Source of the DNA: Methanobrevibacter sp.
Lineage (GTDB): Archaea > Methanobacteriota > Methanobacteria > Methanobacteriales > Methanobacteriaceae
Length of the DNA stretch: 64,000 nucleotides
Assembly: GCF_017539065.1 (NCBI RefSeq)
Contig: NZ_JAFYHP010000012.1
Span: 62,001 to 126,000 of the forward strand
Direction: 5' to 3'
Below, piece after piece: positions 54,101-62,719 of this stretch (position 1 is the first letter of the stretch; the number at the start of each line of letters is the position of its first letter). A model generated the notes under the pieces. It did no database searches, was not told the origin of the DNA, and saw only the letters and a list, made by a program, of their open reading frames with translations. The position numbers were made by a program, and so were the translations under genes.

Positions 54101-55984
54101 TCAACCGAGTTTTGTGCAAAAGTAATTGTCAATATCCAAAATAACAATGAATGGAATGCAATATTTTCAGCCTTAGACGGAAGATATGTTGCACCGGGCT
54201 TATTTGCTGATCCGGCATATAGTGATTCCATTCCAACCGGATATGATGGATATTCATCCGATCCGACAAGAATGCCTTCACATGCAGCTTATGATTCTGC
54301 AGTTAATATTGTAGATTTATTATTGGCTAATTACTATGAACAACATGGAAAATGGCCTGAATTAACTTCATTGATTTTATGGGGTACTGAAATATCAAGA
54401 ACTGAAGGAATTGGTGTTGCTGAATTTTTATACTTCTTAGGTTGCAAACCAGTTTGGGTATCAGATTCCAATGATAAAGTGAAAGGCGTTGAAATGATGC
54501 CATTAGAAAATTTAACTGTTAAGTTAAGTAATGGCACTATCGTAAATAGGCCTAGAATTGATGTATTCGCAAGTATTGTTACAAGTAATAAAGATTGGAT
54601 TAACTGGATGCTAACAGCAGTTAATATGGCTGCTTCTGCTGAAGGTGAAGATTCAACTAATAATTATGTAATAAAACATTATGCTGAAAATCCATCTTTG
54701 GATAGGCTATTCGGATTGCCTGGAAATATATTGGAGGGAACTGGTATGAGCAATCTTATTCCAAGTACTTCCGATTGGAATATATCAACTGTTAACGAAT
54801 ATGCTGCTGATGTTTATTTAAATAAAGTATCTTATTCCTGGACTATTGACGAAAACGGTAATATTGTCATCAATAAAGAAAGAAAAAATTATGAATATCT
54901 TTTGGATAATGTTGACTTAATTACTCAAAACTTCGATAGTACATGGAGGTTGTTTGATTCTGATGATTATTATGATTGGTTTGGCGGTTTATTAAATTCT
55001 GCTAAAGTTTTAAAGAATCAATCAGGAAAAGCAGACCCAGATACTGCATTTGTAGATATTAGGAATAAAAATAATTATATTTCAAGGACATATCAAGAAG
55101 AATTAGAATTTGAAATTAGGAGTATGATTGTAAATCCTCAATATTTCCAATCTTTAATCAGCACTCCTGCTGGAATGAATGCATGGGCTGCAAGAATGCA
55201 AAATATGTATGCGTCTACAGTATTAGGTGGCGAAGGCTTAAGTACAGCTTTGGGTAATCAAATGGCGGATACTGCATTATATATAAATCAAGGTGTTGAT
55301 AAATCTACTTTGGCTCCGGGTATTCAATCTTCAATGGCATGGTTAATCTATATGAATAATCAGGGACTTTGGAAAGGAGATGCAAGTAAAGTTCAGCAAC
55401 TTGTTGATAATTACATGCAAAGTGTCATCGATTATGGTGTTGCATGTTGTCACCACACATGTAAGAATCTGGCATTTAACATGGAACTTATCCAAATGAG
55501 CTCTTTGACTCCAGCTCAAAAACAAAAATTTGCAGAAATCTTAGCTCAAGCAACTAACACAGATCCGTTATATCAAATGGAACAAGATGCGAATAATAAT
55601 GTGAACCAAGGTGATTCAGATGGCAAATCCTCTGGAGATGGGGACGGTAACCAAAATGCAAACACTTTGGCTAATGGAACCTCCAAAAAACAAGAGTCCG
55701 ATAGTTCAAATGATGGAGGACACACTTCTGCAGGAGAGGATGCTTCTCAAGCTGGAAATGCAAAATCTGTTTCAGATGCGTCAAGTTCTCAAGCACCGTC
55801 ATCTAGTGGAGGAAGTGATTCCGGTGCTAAAGCATATGAACTTTCTGATAAATCAGCATCTAAAGCTGTTAGTTCAACCGAATCCAGCATGCCAATCTTT
55901 GTTATTATAGCAGTAATTGCTTTAATTGCAATATTTTTAGTTGGTTATGTTAGAGATAATGATGACGATTTTGATGATTATTAA
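51134..55984 (+). CDS. Surface-anchored CobN/magnesium-chelatase-like protein
   Basis: About 1616 residues. A signal peptide (KRLDRKIVFALILSILLLF, then a VFA site) leads to a carboxypeptidase-regulatory-like Ig domain (about 45-120). A long CobN/BchH-like chelatase region follows, with IAIVLYNYPPGKAEIGASYLD and INMGTHGTLEWLPGTNLGS (about residue 755). After it come a Ser/Gly/Asn linker (about 1490-1580) and one C-terminal membrane helix (IFVIIAVIALIAIFLVGYV) with an acidic tail. Cobaltochelatase partners CobS/CobT are absent, and ATP is not expected outside the cell. I place the start at ACG 51134, 4 nt after AGGAGGTGA plus one base; ATG 51089 in the same frame lacks a ribosome binding site but cannot be excluded. 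Confidence 0.7.
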   Translation, partial: TKRLDRKIVFALILSILLLFSVTSVFAGDNETISDVVSAQNELEEVTQIQEVPNVQSSQSDGGMLEAGNNVINVHVYDSFNETSKTWSEDGIKLSGATVKLYNSSNSLIAIQSTNSNGIATFTGVGSSKYNLELTYSTYNPIKLNIDLTNKNGGTFEIKDVMFAPDILLLVDYNSHNEKVDLLMNMSRRVAYISTTDYDKSREWLCKYANFIHVDMFAEGSNKFTAEVLNRILSNSPANTNYNVAYTFGVYDPRILNGTNIHIVGASAENNTFNTIENTYIGSYFQAKDINESDILRSNMENYLKYVYYLVNPTEYLNPTLDVANAPLMSPECGFYHPDLGIYSVTPDGALINSWIASNPGYNHDGEGSLNWMTDNYNQWVEEVLDPSELFKQFESSYISKFNPDTKFMAIATYYYGGNVVDSLIREYEANGRPAFNIFKFSTQPSMSSLLNKVNQISNVGISAIISLYSWSLSYANGSAESDLSEIDLEVLKGVNEISEYSFNSELGPQVEWTYAVTYPSFEGVYGPVILSYIDGAGAVHVIPSGIEKMVKLSCGWADLRDMNNSDKKIAIVLYNYPPGKAEIGASYLDVFLSTYELIIQLGQQGYDIGCDVNDIMSLDNFTDFVFKMGNKGSWASGLLEQYVETNWDSLVTHNQLISIKDFFKLTSDIKPELYDEMMARWGQSGTLGEIMVYKNQYIVIPGLWFGNILVTFQPSRGWEEVENYHDLKLPPHQQYVTFYEWLDKTFEANAIINMGTHGTLEWLPGTNLGSLDGDWTFELTLTPTIYPYIVSNPGEAMVARDRISSLMITHMTPAMVSTDLYGNYSVLNEYINRYKEQISLNVTSNAEYYAGEILKLAPSLGFRNLTEGENFTTWVNELHVYLEEISDDFNTYGLHNIGKILTGYELIQEVATIVASQTKVYNQILHHLYPNLSNKDYFNDISGNVNYLNEAHAVKEFLLLYVEHLVNGSSVEELNSQFGISPNSSLYASTEFCAKVIVNIQNNNEWNAIFSALDGRYVAPGLFADPAYSDSIPTGYDGYSSDPTRMPSHAAYDSAVNIVDLLLANYYEQHGKWPELTSLILWGTEISRTEGIGVAEFLYFLGCKPVWVSDSNDKVKGVEMMPLENLTVKLSNGTIVNRPRIDVFASIVTSNKDWINWMLTAVNMAASAEGEDSTNNYVIKHYAENPSLDRLFGLPGNILEGTGMSNLIPSTSDWNISTVNEYAADVYLNKVSYSWTIDENGNIVINKERKNYEYLLDNVDLITQNFDSTWRLFDSDDYYDWFGGLLNSAKVLKNQSGKADPDTAFVDIRNKNNYISRTYQEELEFEIRSMIVNPQYFQSLISTPAGMNAWAARMQNMYASTVLGGEGLSTALGNQMADTALYINQGVDKSTLAPGIQSSMAWLIYMNNQGLWKGDASKVQQLVDNYMQSVIDYGVACCHHTCKNLAFNMELIQMSSLTPAQKQKFAEILAQATNTDPLYQMEQDANNNVNQGDSDGKSSGDGDGNQNANTLANGTSKKQESDSSNDGGHTSAGEDASQAGNAKSVSDASSSQAPSSSGGSDSGAKAYELSDKSASKAVSSTESSMPIFVIIAVIALIAIFLVGYVRDNDDDFDDY

Positions 55985-56015
55985 CTTAATCATCATTGTT
56001 TTTTCTTTTTTTAGT
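55972..56015 (+). terminator. Terminator after the CobN-like gene
   Basis: TGATGATTA (55972-55980) and TAATCATCA (55987-55995) form a perfect 9-bp stem with the stop codon in the loop, followed by TTGTTTTTTCTTTTTTT. Confidence 0.65.
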
Positions 56016-56126
56016 AATTTTTAAATATACTTTATTTTCATAAGTATTAATATATTAGATAATTATTAAGGTATTTTTTAATAAATATTTTAAAATTACT
56101 TTTTAATTTAATTTGAGAGGTAAATT

Positions 56127-59100
56127 ATGTTAAAGAAATTAAATATTTTATTAATTTTATTGCTACTTTTCATATCTATAACGGCCATTGGCGCAACAGA
56201 GGATGCAGATATGAATTTGACTAGCGAAAATAATTTAGATACAATTGAAGTATGCGATATTTCAGATGAAATATCAGCTAGTGAATATTCTGTATCTGAA
56301 AGTAATTATGGAAATTATTTTGATGCTAATGGAAATTTAAAGGATAATGTTAAATCAGGCGACACAATTAAATTTTCAGGGTCTTTTTCAAATAAGAATT
56401 TCATTTTTAATAAAACAGTGACAGTCATTGGTGAATCTTCCAATTCAATGTCTAATTCAGTATTTACTTTTTTAAATGGGGCTTCTGGAAGTTCTATTTC
56501 TAATTTGAAGATTACAAATAATGTGGATATGAGTTATGGTATTTTTCTAAATAGTGCAAGCAATTGTGTAATTAAAGATTGTACTATTGTCAATAAAGGT
56601 AAATCATCTTATCCGATTTGTTTAGCGAATGGTGCTAATTATAATAATGTCACCGGCAATAATTTAAAAACATCTGGTGCAGATTATGGTCATGGTACTC
56701 GTTCCACTCCAACATTGCTAGTTTCAGGTTCTCATAATAATTATATTGCTAGCAATGATTTGCAAGTAGATGATGCAAATGCAATTTATTTGTCTAGTTA
56801 CAGTGGGGGACCTATAACTGGAGGAGATTCCAATTTCAATATCATTTACAATAACACTATAAAATACAATGTTCTTCCAACATCTTGGAGTTATGCTATT
56901 CAAGTAATGGGAGGATATAACAATATCAAATCTAATAAGATTATTGGAGCTTATAGAGGGATTTCTACAGCAGGCGTCCATAATACTATCACAGAGAATT
57001 GGATTGTTAATTTAACTGGTGCGGATTATAATAACAATAATGTTGAAATTGGTGGTGAAAATGCAATTGTAGGTTCCGCATATTCAATTATAACCAACAA
57101 TCATATTGTTAATGCAAAAATTGTATCTACAGGTTCTGCAATCGCTGTTATTGATAATTCCGTTGTTGAAAATAATGATATAGATGTTAAATATTTAGGA
57201 ATGGGTATTTCTGCTGCGGGGTATAATGTAATTGTTAGGAATAACAATATCTCTACTGAAAGTGGTGTTGGCATTCACGAAAAAGATGACGGCTCTGGCT
57301 TGTTAGTTACCAAAAATAATATTAATAGTGGTTCCGGTATCGGCATATTAATTGAAAAGATAAGCTCAAAAAGAATGCCTTCAAATGTAACCATTACCTT
57401 TAATGATATAATAACTTCTAATGAATATGCTATTGATGCAAGTGATGTTGAAGAGGGTACTGGAATAATTGAAAGTAATGTTGTTCATGGTAAAAAAATA
57501 AAGGGGCCATCTGGAATATATGATGACAGCAAACCTTCTTATAGTTATAATGAAAGTAAAACTTATACAATAACTCCAGATAATATTAGAAATTATATTA
57601 ATCCGAATGGTAATTTAATAGGCGAAGTACAAGATGGAGTTATATTGAAATTCCAAGGAACATTCTCTAATGAAGTAATTTATGTCAACAAGGCTATTAA
57701 GATAATAGGAAATAATGCAAAATTCTTAAATTCAACATTAAAAGTAACTTCTGGTGGAGTTTGGATAGAGAATATAACTATCATAAATAAAAACACTGAA
57801 AGATTAAATGCATGGGGAATTTATGTAAATCAAGCTCAGGGTGTTAAAATAATCGGCAATAAAATTAATGTTACAGATCCAAATGCAGCATATGCTATTT
57901 ATGTTTTGGAATCTAGTTATGTGGAAGTCATTAATAATACTCTTATCTCTGAAGGTAATTTCTTGACATATACTTTATTAGCTTATTCCTCTGAAGATTG
58001 TATTTTCGCAAATAATACAATTAATACTCTTGGAACTGGTGAACGATACAGATATTCCCCTGAAAGTTCTATTGAGGGCACTGTATATAACGTTAATGGT
58101 ACTGAAGTATGTGTAGACGGCAATACTGTTTGTATTGACGGCGTAACTTACTGCATTGATGGGAACGAGGTTTGTATCGACGGTAAGGTTTATTGTTTAG
58201 ATGGCGATGTGTTAATTGTTAATGGAGTCAACTATACTGTCTCATCAAACAATACTGTTTGCATTGATGGAAATGTTTATTGTATTGACGGCAATACTGT
58301 TTGTATTGATGGTGTAACTTATTGTTTGGATGGCAGTGTTGTATGTATTGATGGTAATGAGCTTGTTTATAATGGTGAAAGGTATCCTATCGTGAATAAT
58401 AATGTAACTATTGGAAATGAGACTTATTGCATTGATGGAAGCACTATCTGCATCGATGGCGTAACTTATTGTATTGACGGCAATGAGGTTTGCATTGATG
58501 GTAAGGTTTATTGTCTCGACGGTAGTGGCGCACTCATTGTAGATGGTGTGAGATATAACATTTCAGCAAACAATACTGTTTGCATTGATGGAAATGTTTA
58601 TTGTATTGACGGCAATACTGTTTGTATTGATGGTGTAACTTATTGTTTGGATGGCAGTGTTGTTTGTATTGATGGTAATGAGCTTGTTTATAATGGTGAA
58701 AGGTATCCTATCGTGAATAATAATGTAACTATTGGAAATGAGACTTATTGCATTGATGGAAGCACTATCTGCATCGATGGCGTAACCTACTGTTTAGATG
58801 GCGATGTAATCTGCATCGATGGAAAAGTATACTGTCTTGACGGTAATGAACTTGTTGTCGGCGGAACTTCGTATGGTAAAACAAACCATATGGTTCCTGA
58901 AATTTACAGGACTTATGGAATTTTATTATTATATTCTTCATTCAATGAAGTTTCAGGCAATAATGTGTCAGTTACATCCAAATTAGATAAAGTTTATCCA
59001 ACAATTGGAATTAATGGTTCTGAAAATTCAATTGTCGGTATTGATATATATTATAACAGTCACAATAACACAGTTTCAAATAATAATGTGCTTGTAACTG

Positions 59101-61148
59101 GTAATGATAACTATATTTATGGTGTAGGCGTTTTAGGATATAAAACTGGACACACTGCTCCAGCAGGCCAAGGTGCATCTAATAATCAATTCGTTGGAAA
59201 TAATATAAAGTTAACTGGGCCATATGCTACAACTGGAATAATTGTAGGCGATGAATCTGAAGAGACAATTATCATAGGCAATATCGTAAATATTACTTCC
59301 GGTGTCACATATGGTATTAATTTAGAAGGATCAGATGTTTCAATAATTGAAAACAATCATTTCACATTAAATTCTGAAGTGGCTTATGGAATTGAAGGTT
59401 TTAATTCTGATAACAATATCATAGAAAACAATAATATTCAAGCTAATGGAAAACAAGTTTATGGAATGGTTTTCTCAGGCAGTAACAATAATATCGCAAA
59501 TAATGATATTTTAGCCAATGGTAATGGTGAAGAAGTTTCATTCACTGATCATGACTCTTTAGGCAGTGGAAATGCTGGAATTTACTTGTCTGGAAATGCA
59601 ACTAACAATATTATCAAATCAAATAATATTACCTCTCAAAAAGGATTTGCAATTAATATTGATGGTGTTGGAAACACAATTGAAGATAATTACTTAAAGT
59701 CTGAAAAAGGAAACTCAACAGCAGCAATTAACGGAACTTCTGGAAATAATGTGAAAGATAATTATGCATATATGGTTACTGGAGCAATTGATGATGTTCA
59801 AATCCCATACTTATGTTCTGGAGATATTGTTCTAAGGGTTCAAAATCCAGATGGAATCTCACTAGATGGAGCAATTGTCTGTTTCTATGATGGAGATGAC
59901 AATAACATCGGAAATGTTACAGTTTCAGACGGAAAAGCAATTTTGAATTATCAAATTGATGAATCTTACCCAAGTGTAGATGCGCAATATATTATTAAAG
60001 CCATTCTATATAAGCCTGATTTCAAAACCACAACTTTTGATAGTTATGGGTTAACTGTTATTAAAGGAAATCTAAATGTTTTAGTTAGTGATGTTTCAGT
60101 GAAAGACGGTATCAGAGGTAAATTTACAGCAAAAATTACAAATGGTTTAGGAAAGCCTGTAAGCGGGTTGACTGTTAAATTTTATAATTATGATACTGGA
60201 AATAGACAAGCATGGGGTACTGCCACCACTGATTCAAATGGTGTAGCTACTATAACTTACTTTATAGATAAAGGATTTGAAGGTTACTTCGGCAAAATAA
60301 CTACTGTTACTGCAATTGTTCAGGAATCAGAATATTATGCATTAACTAATAATACTGGTATTTTAACAATTATAGATATTGCTCCAATCACTATAACTTT
60401 AAGTTCTAAAGTTGGATATGGAGGAATATTGGCAACAATTGTTGATAACAACGGTCTTGCTGTTGCAAATAAGGATGTTGTTGTAAAAATTGGCGGCAAA
60501 ACTCAGAATCTCAAAACTAATGCTAATGGGCAAATCATATTGCCGTCAGCTAGTGTAGGTGCACAAAGCGTTTCAATTTCATCCGCAAAGGATACTAATT
60601 ATGCTGCAGGATCAGTCAGTGGTAAAGTAACTGTTGTTGCACCTATTAGTGAAAATAAAAATGCTGAGGTCTACTTTGGAAATACTGTTACATATAAAAT
60701 TAGGATTGCAGATAAAAACGGAAATTATCTTGGAGCAAATAAACCTATTGCTATTAAGGTAAACAATAAAGTGGTCAATCTTAAAACTAATGCTAATGGT
60801 TATGTTTCTTATTCTGTTAAAAACGTAGGCACCTATACTATAACTGCAGAGTATAATGGTCAAAAGGTATCTAATAAAATTGTTATTAAACCTACTTTAA
60901 CTGCTAAAAATATTTCCAAGAAAAAAGCTAAAAAGATTAAATTCTCAGTTAAGTTGGTGAATAAAAACGGAAAAGCCTTGAATAAGAAAAAAATCACTTT
61001 TAAAATCAAAAATAAAAAGTACACCGCTAAAACCAATAAAAAAGGTGTAGCCACTCTCACTCTTAAGAATTTAAAAGTAGGCAAGTATACTGTTTCATCT
61101 AGTTATGGTGGATGCACTATTAAAAACACAATTAAAATCAAAAAATAG
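56127..61148 (+). CDS. Giant beta-helix adhesin-like protein with CIDG heptad repeats
   Basis: 1673 residues. Signal peptide 1-24. Two right-handed parallel beta-helix regions (about 40-480 and 485-1220) are rich in N-N-x-I/V-x-x-N-x-I coils of the NosD/CASH type. Interrupting the second helix, residues about 660-915 are built of xx-aromatic/V-C-[IVL]-D-G heptads, about 25 with cysteine. The C-terminal part (about 1225-1673) has Ig-like domains and the basic KKITFKIKNKKYTAKTNKKG module. A secreted surface protein, possibly for carbohydrate or cell contact (inference). GAGAGG precedes the ATG. Few other cysteines are found outside the repeat block. Confidence 0.75.
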   Translation: MLKKLNILLILLLLFISITAIGATEDADMNLTSENNLDTIEVCDISDEISASEYSVSESNYGNYFDANGNLKDNVKSGDTIKFSGSFSNKNFIFNKTVTVIGESSNSMSNSVFTFLNGASGSSISNLKITNNVDMSYGIFLNSASNCVIKDCTIVNKGKSSYPICLANGANYNNVTGNNLKTSGADYGHGTRSTPTLLVSGSHNNYIASNDLQVDDANAIYLSSYSGGPITGGDSNFNIIYNNTIKYNVLPTSWSYAIQVMGGYNNIKSNKIIGAYRGISTAGVHNTITENWIVNLTGADYNNNNVEIGGENAIVGSAYSIITNNHIVNAKIVSTGSAIAVIDNSVVENNDIDVKYLGMGISAAGYNVIVRNNNISTESGVGIHEKDDGSGLLVTKNNINSGSGIGILIEKISSKRMPSNVTITFNDIITSNEYAIDASDVEEGTGIIESNVVHGKKIKGPSGIYDDSKPSYSYNESKTYTITPDNIRNYINPNGNLIGEVQDGVILKFQGTFSNEVIYVNKAIKIIGNNAKFLNSTLKVTSGGVWIENITIINKNTERLNAWGIYVNQAQGVKIIGNKINVTDPNAAYAIYVLESSYVEVINNTLISEGNFLTYTLLAYSSEDCIFANNTINTLGTGERYRYSPESSIEGTVYNVNGTEVCVDGNTVCIDGVTYCIDGNEVCIDGKVYCLDGDVLIVNGVNYTVSSNNTVCIDGNVYCIDGNTVCIDGVTYCLDGSVVCIDGNELVYNGERYPIVNNNVTIGNETYCIDGSTICIDGVTYCIDGNEVCIDGKVYCLDGSGALIVDGVRYNISANNTVCIDGNVYCIDGNTVCIDGVTYCLDGSVVCIDGNELVYNGERYPIVNNNVTIGNETYCIDGSTICIDGVTYCLDGDVICIDGKVYCLDGNELVVGGTSYGKTNHMVPEIYRTYGILLLYSSFNEVSGNNVSVTSKLDKVYPTIGINGSENSIVGIDIYYNSHNNTVSNNNVLVTGNDNYIYGVGVLGYKTGHTAPAGQGASNNQFVGNNIKLTGPYATTGIIVGDESEETIIIGNIVNITSGVTYGINLEGSDVSIIENNHFTLNSEVAYGIEGFNSDNNIIENNNIQANGKQVYGMVFSGSNNNIANNDILANGNGEEVSFTDHDSLGSGNAGIYLSGNATNNIIKSNNITSQKGFAINIDGVGNTIEDNYLKSEKGNSTAAINGTSGNNVKDNYAYMVTGAIDDVQIPYLCSGDIVLRVQNPDGISLDGAIVCFYDGDDNNIGNVTVSDGKAILNYQIDESYPSVDAQYIIKAILYKPDFKTTTFDSYGLTVIKGNLNVLVSDVSVKDGIRGKFTAKITNGLGKPVSGLTVKFYNYDTGNRQAWGTATTDSNGVATITYFIDKGFEGYFGKITTVTAIVQESEYYALTNNTGILTIIDIAPITITLSSKVGYGGILATIVDNNGLAVANKDVVVKIGGKTQNLKTNANGQIILPSASVGAQSVSISSAKDTNYAAGSVSGKVTVVAPISENKNAEVYFGNTVTYKIRIADKNGNYLGANKPIAIKVNNKVVNLKTNANGYVSYSVKNVGTYTITAEYNGQKVSNKIVIKPTLTAKNISKKKAKKIKFSVKLVNKNGKALNKKKITFKIKNKKYTAKTNKKGVATLTLKNLKVGKYTVSSSYGGCTIKNTIKIKK
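58103..58880 (+). repeat. Tandem 21-bp (7-residue) CIDG coding repeats
   Basis: Heptads such as NTVCIDG, VTYCIDG, NEVCIDG and KVYCLDG follow each other, usually as alternating V-C and Y-C types so that the full period is 14 residues (42 bp). Cysteine-free spacers (ELVYNG, ERYPIVNN, VTIGNE, LIVNGVNY) break the array at regular places. Confidence 0.85.
58246..58786 (+). repeat. Near-identical 220-bp direct repeats, 321-bp period
   Basis: 58246-58465 and 58567-58786 appear to differ at one base (TGTTGTATGT versus TGTTGTTTGT) over 220 bp. The unit covers ten cysteine heptads and the spacer between them. This is a second-order duplication on top of the 21-bp array. Confidence 0.85.
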
Positions 61149-61182
61149 GGATTTTCAATCTCTATTACTTTTTTTTATTTTT
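61144..61182 (+). terminator. Terminator after the giant adhesin gene
   Basis: AATAGGGATT (61144-61153) and AATCTCTATT (61157-61166) pair over 10 bp with one G-U. The stem includes the stop codon. ACTTTTTTTTATTTTTT follows. Confidence 0.65.
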
Positions 61183-61451
61183 TAATGCAAATTACTCAAT
61201 TAATCACATTCCTTTCGTTATTTGCATATTAGATTAATCACAAAAATCAGTAATTCTTACTAAAATTTTAATCTTGAATAAATTTTATCCAATCCATATA
61301 CCTCACAATAAATGGAATATATTTTTTAACAAAGAGGATTAAGAATTATCAAATTATCAATTAATTATTTCATTAAAAAAAGTTTTAACTATTAATTTAA
61401 TTGACTCTAAAAATAAGAAAATGGGTGGAAAGTAAATTAGTAAAAACTAAT
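61149..61451. other. Intergenic region, no gene seen
   Basis: About 300 nt of AT-rich DNA between the adhesin and convergent dnaJ. Apart from the hairpin at its left end I see no coding potential, RNA gene or long repeat. Confidence 0.6.
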
Positions 61452-62594
61452 CTACTTCATTGCATCTTTGACCCTGTCGAAGATGCCTCTTTCAACGTGT
61501 TGAATTTCATCTCCGCTTATTTCAGCGAATTGATTAAGTAAGTCTTTTTGTTTTTGATTTAATTTTTTCGGAACAACAACATTAACAGTCACATACAAGT
61601 TTCCTCTACCGTTGTGCCTTACGGAGTTCATTCCTTGGCCTCTTAATTTGAAAACTGTTCCGCTTTGTGTTCCAGGTGCAATCTTGAATTCAACCTCTTT
61701 CCCCTCAATGGTCGGGATGCTTACAACATCACCCAATGCCGCTTGCGGGAAGCTGATTTGCTGTTCCATGTATAGGTGATCCCCTTCACGGGTGAATTGT
61801 TTATGTCTTTTTATATGTACGGTTACAATCAAATCTCCTTCAAGACCAGCTCTTTCACCACAGTTTCCTTCACCGGAAACTCTTAAATGGTTGCCTTCAT
61901 TGACTCCTTCAGGAATTTCGATTTTAATTGTTTTTGTTTTTCTTTTGCTTCCTTTTCCATGGCAGTCATCACATGGGTCGGTAATGATTTTACCTGTTCC
62001 GCTACATTGCCTGCATGCACGCACATTCACCATTTGACCTAGGAAAGTGTTGCTGACTTCTTTAATCTGTCCGGTTCCGCCACATGCGCTGCATGTTTCC
62101 GGTTCACTTCCAGGTTTTGATTTTGAGCCGTGGCATGTTGGGCATAATTCACTTCGTGTGATTTTGATTTCTTTTTCACAACCGTTAAATGCTTCTTCAA
62201 GTGTAATTGGAACCTCAGTGTAAATGTCAGAACCTCTTTGAGGACCGGTTCTAGCTCTTGAACGTGTTCCCCCTCCAAATCCAAACATATCAAATATGTT
62301 TCCAATATCGAATCCTTGGAATATGTCTTCGAAGTTTACATTTTGATAGAAGTCTTCTGCTGTAAATCCATCCATTCCAGCATGACCGAATTGATCATAT
62401 CTTTGACGTTTTTCATCATCAGACAAGACAGCGTAAGCTTCACTTACTTCTTTAAACTTATCTTCTGCATCGGGTTCATCACAAACGTCCGGATGGTATT
62501 GTCTGGCTAATTTACGATAAGCTTTTTTAATTGTTTTCTCATCGGCGTTTTTATCTACACCTAGAACTTCATAATAATCTCGCTTGTCTGCCAT
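61452..62594 (-). CDS. dnaJ: Chaperone protein DnaJ
   Basis: 380-residue type I J-protein that delivers clients to DnaK and stimulates its ATPase. The J-domain (residues 1-70) has HPD in [19 protein letters not shown]-rich region (75-125) leads to four zinc-binding CxxCxGxG-type repeats ([36 protein letters not shown]; the first is slightly variant). The C-terminal client and dimer domains follow. GGTGA is its ribosome binding site. It follows dnaK on the same strand with a 125-nt gap. Hsp70 systems in mesophilic methanogens are thought to be of bacterial origin. Confidence 0.94.
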   Translation of the reverse strand: MADKRDYYEVLGVDKNADEKTIKKAYRKLARQYHPDVCDEPDAEDKFKEVSEAYAVLSDDEKRQRYDQFGHAGMDGFTAEDFYQNVNFEDIFQGFDIGNIFDMFGFGGGTRSRARTGPQRGSDIYTEVPITLEEAFNGCEKEIKITRSELCPTCHGSKSKPGSEPETCSACGGTGQIKEVSNTFLGQMVNVRACRQCSGTGKIITDPCDDCHGKGSKRKTKTIKIEIPEGVNEGNHLRVSGEGNCGERAGLEGDLIVTVHIKRHKQFTREGDHLYMEQQISFPQAALGDVVSIPTIEGKEVEFKIAPGTQSGTVFKLRGQGMNSVRHNGRGNLYVTVNVVVPKKLNQKQKDLLNQFAEISGDEIQHVERGIFDRVKDAMK

Positions 62595-62719
62595 TTCTTC
62601 ACCTTAAAAAAATAATAATAGAATAAATAATAGTTTTATTTTAATTGTTAGTTTAACTTTTTTGATTCTGATTCTGATTTTGTTTTAACCCAACAATAAA
62701 TAAAACTTTATTATTTAAT

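Noticed and set aside
55611..55910. 99-codon frame inside the CobN-like gene linker
   Set aside because: Methionine- and glutamine-rich frame-shifted reading of the Ser/Gly linker DNA; no independent start signal.
51134..55984. Assignment as functional cobaltochelatase for B12
   Set aside because: Signal peptide, C-terminal anchor and absence of CobS/CobT argue against a cytoplasmic cobalt chelatase; anaerobic B12 synthesis uses CbiX/CbiK-type enzymes.
58103..58880. CRISPR-like regular repeats
   Set aside because: The repeats are in frame, have 21/42-bp period without unique spacers and encode the CIDG heptads of an adhesin; no cas genes are present.
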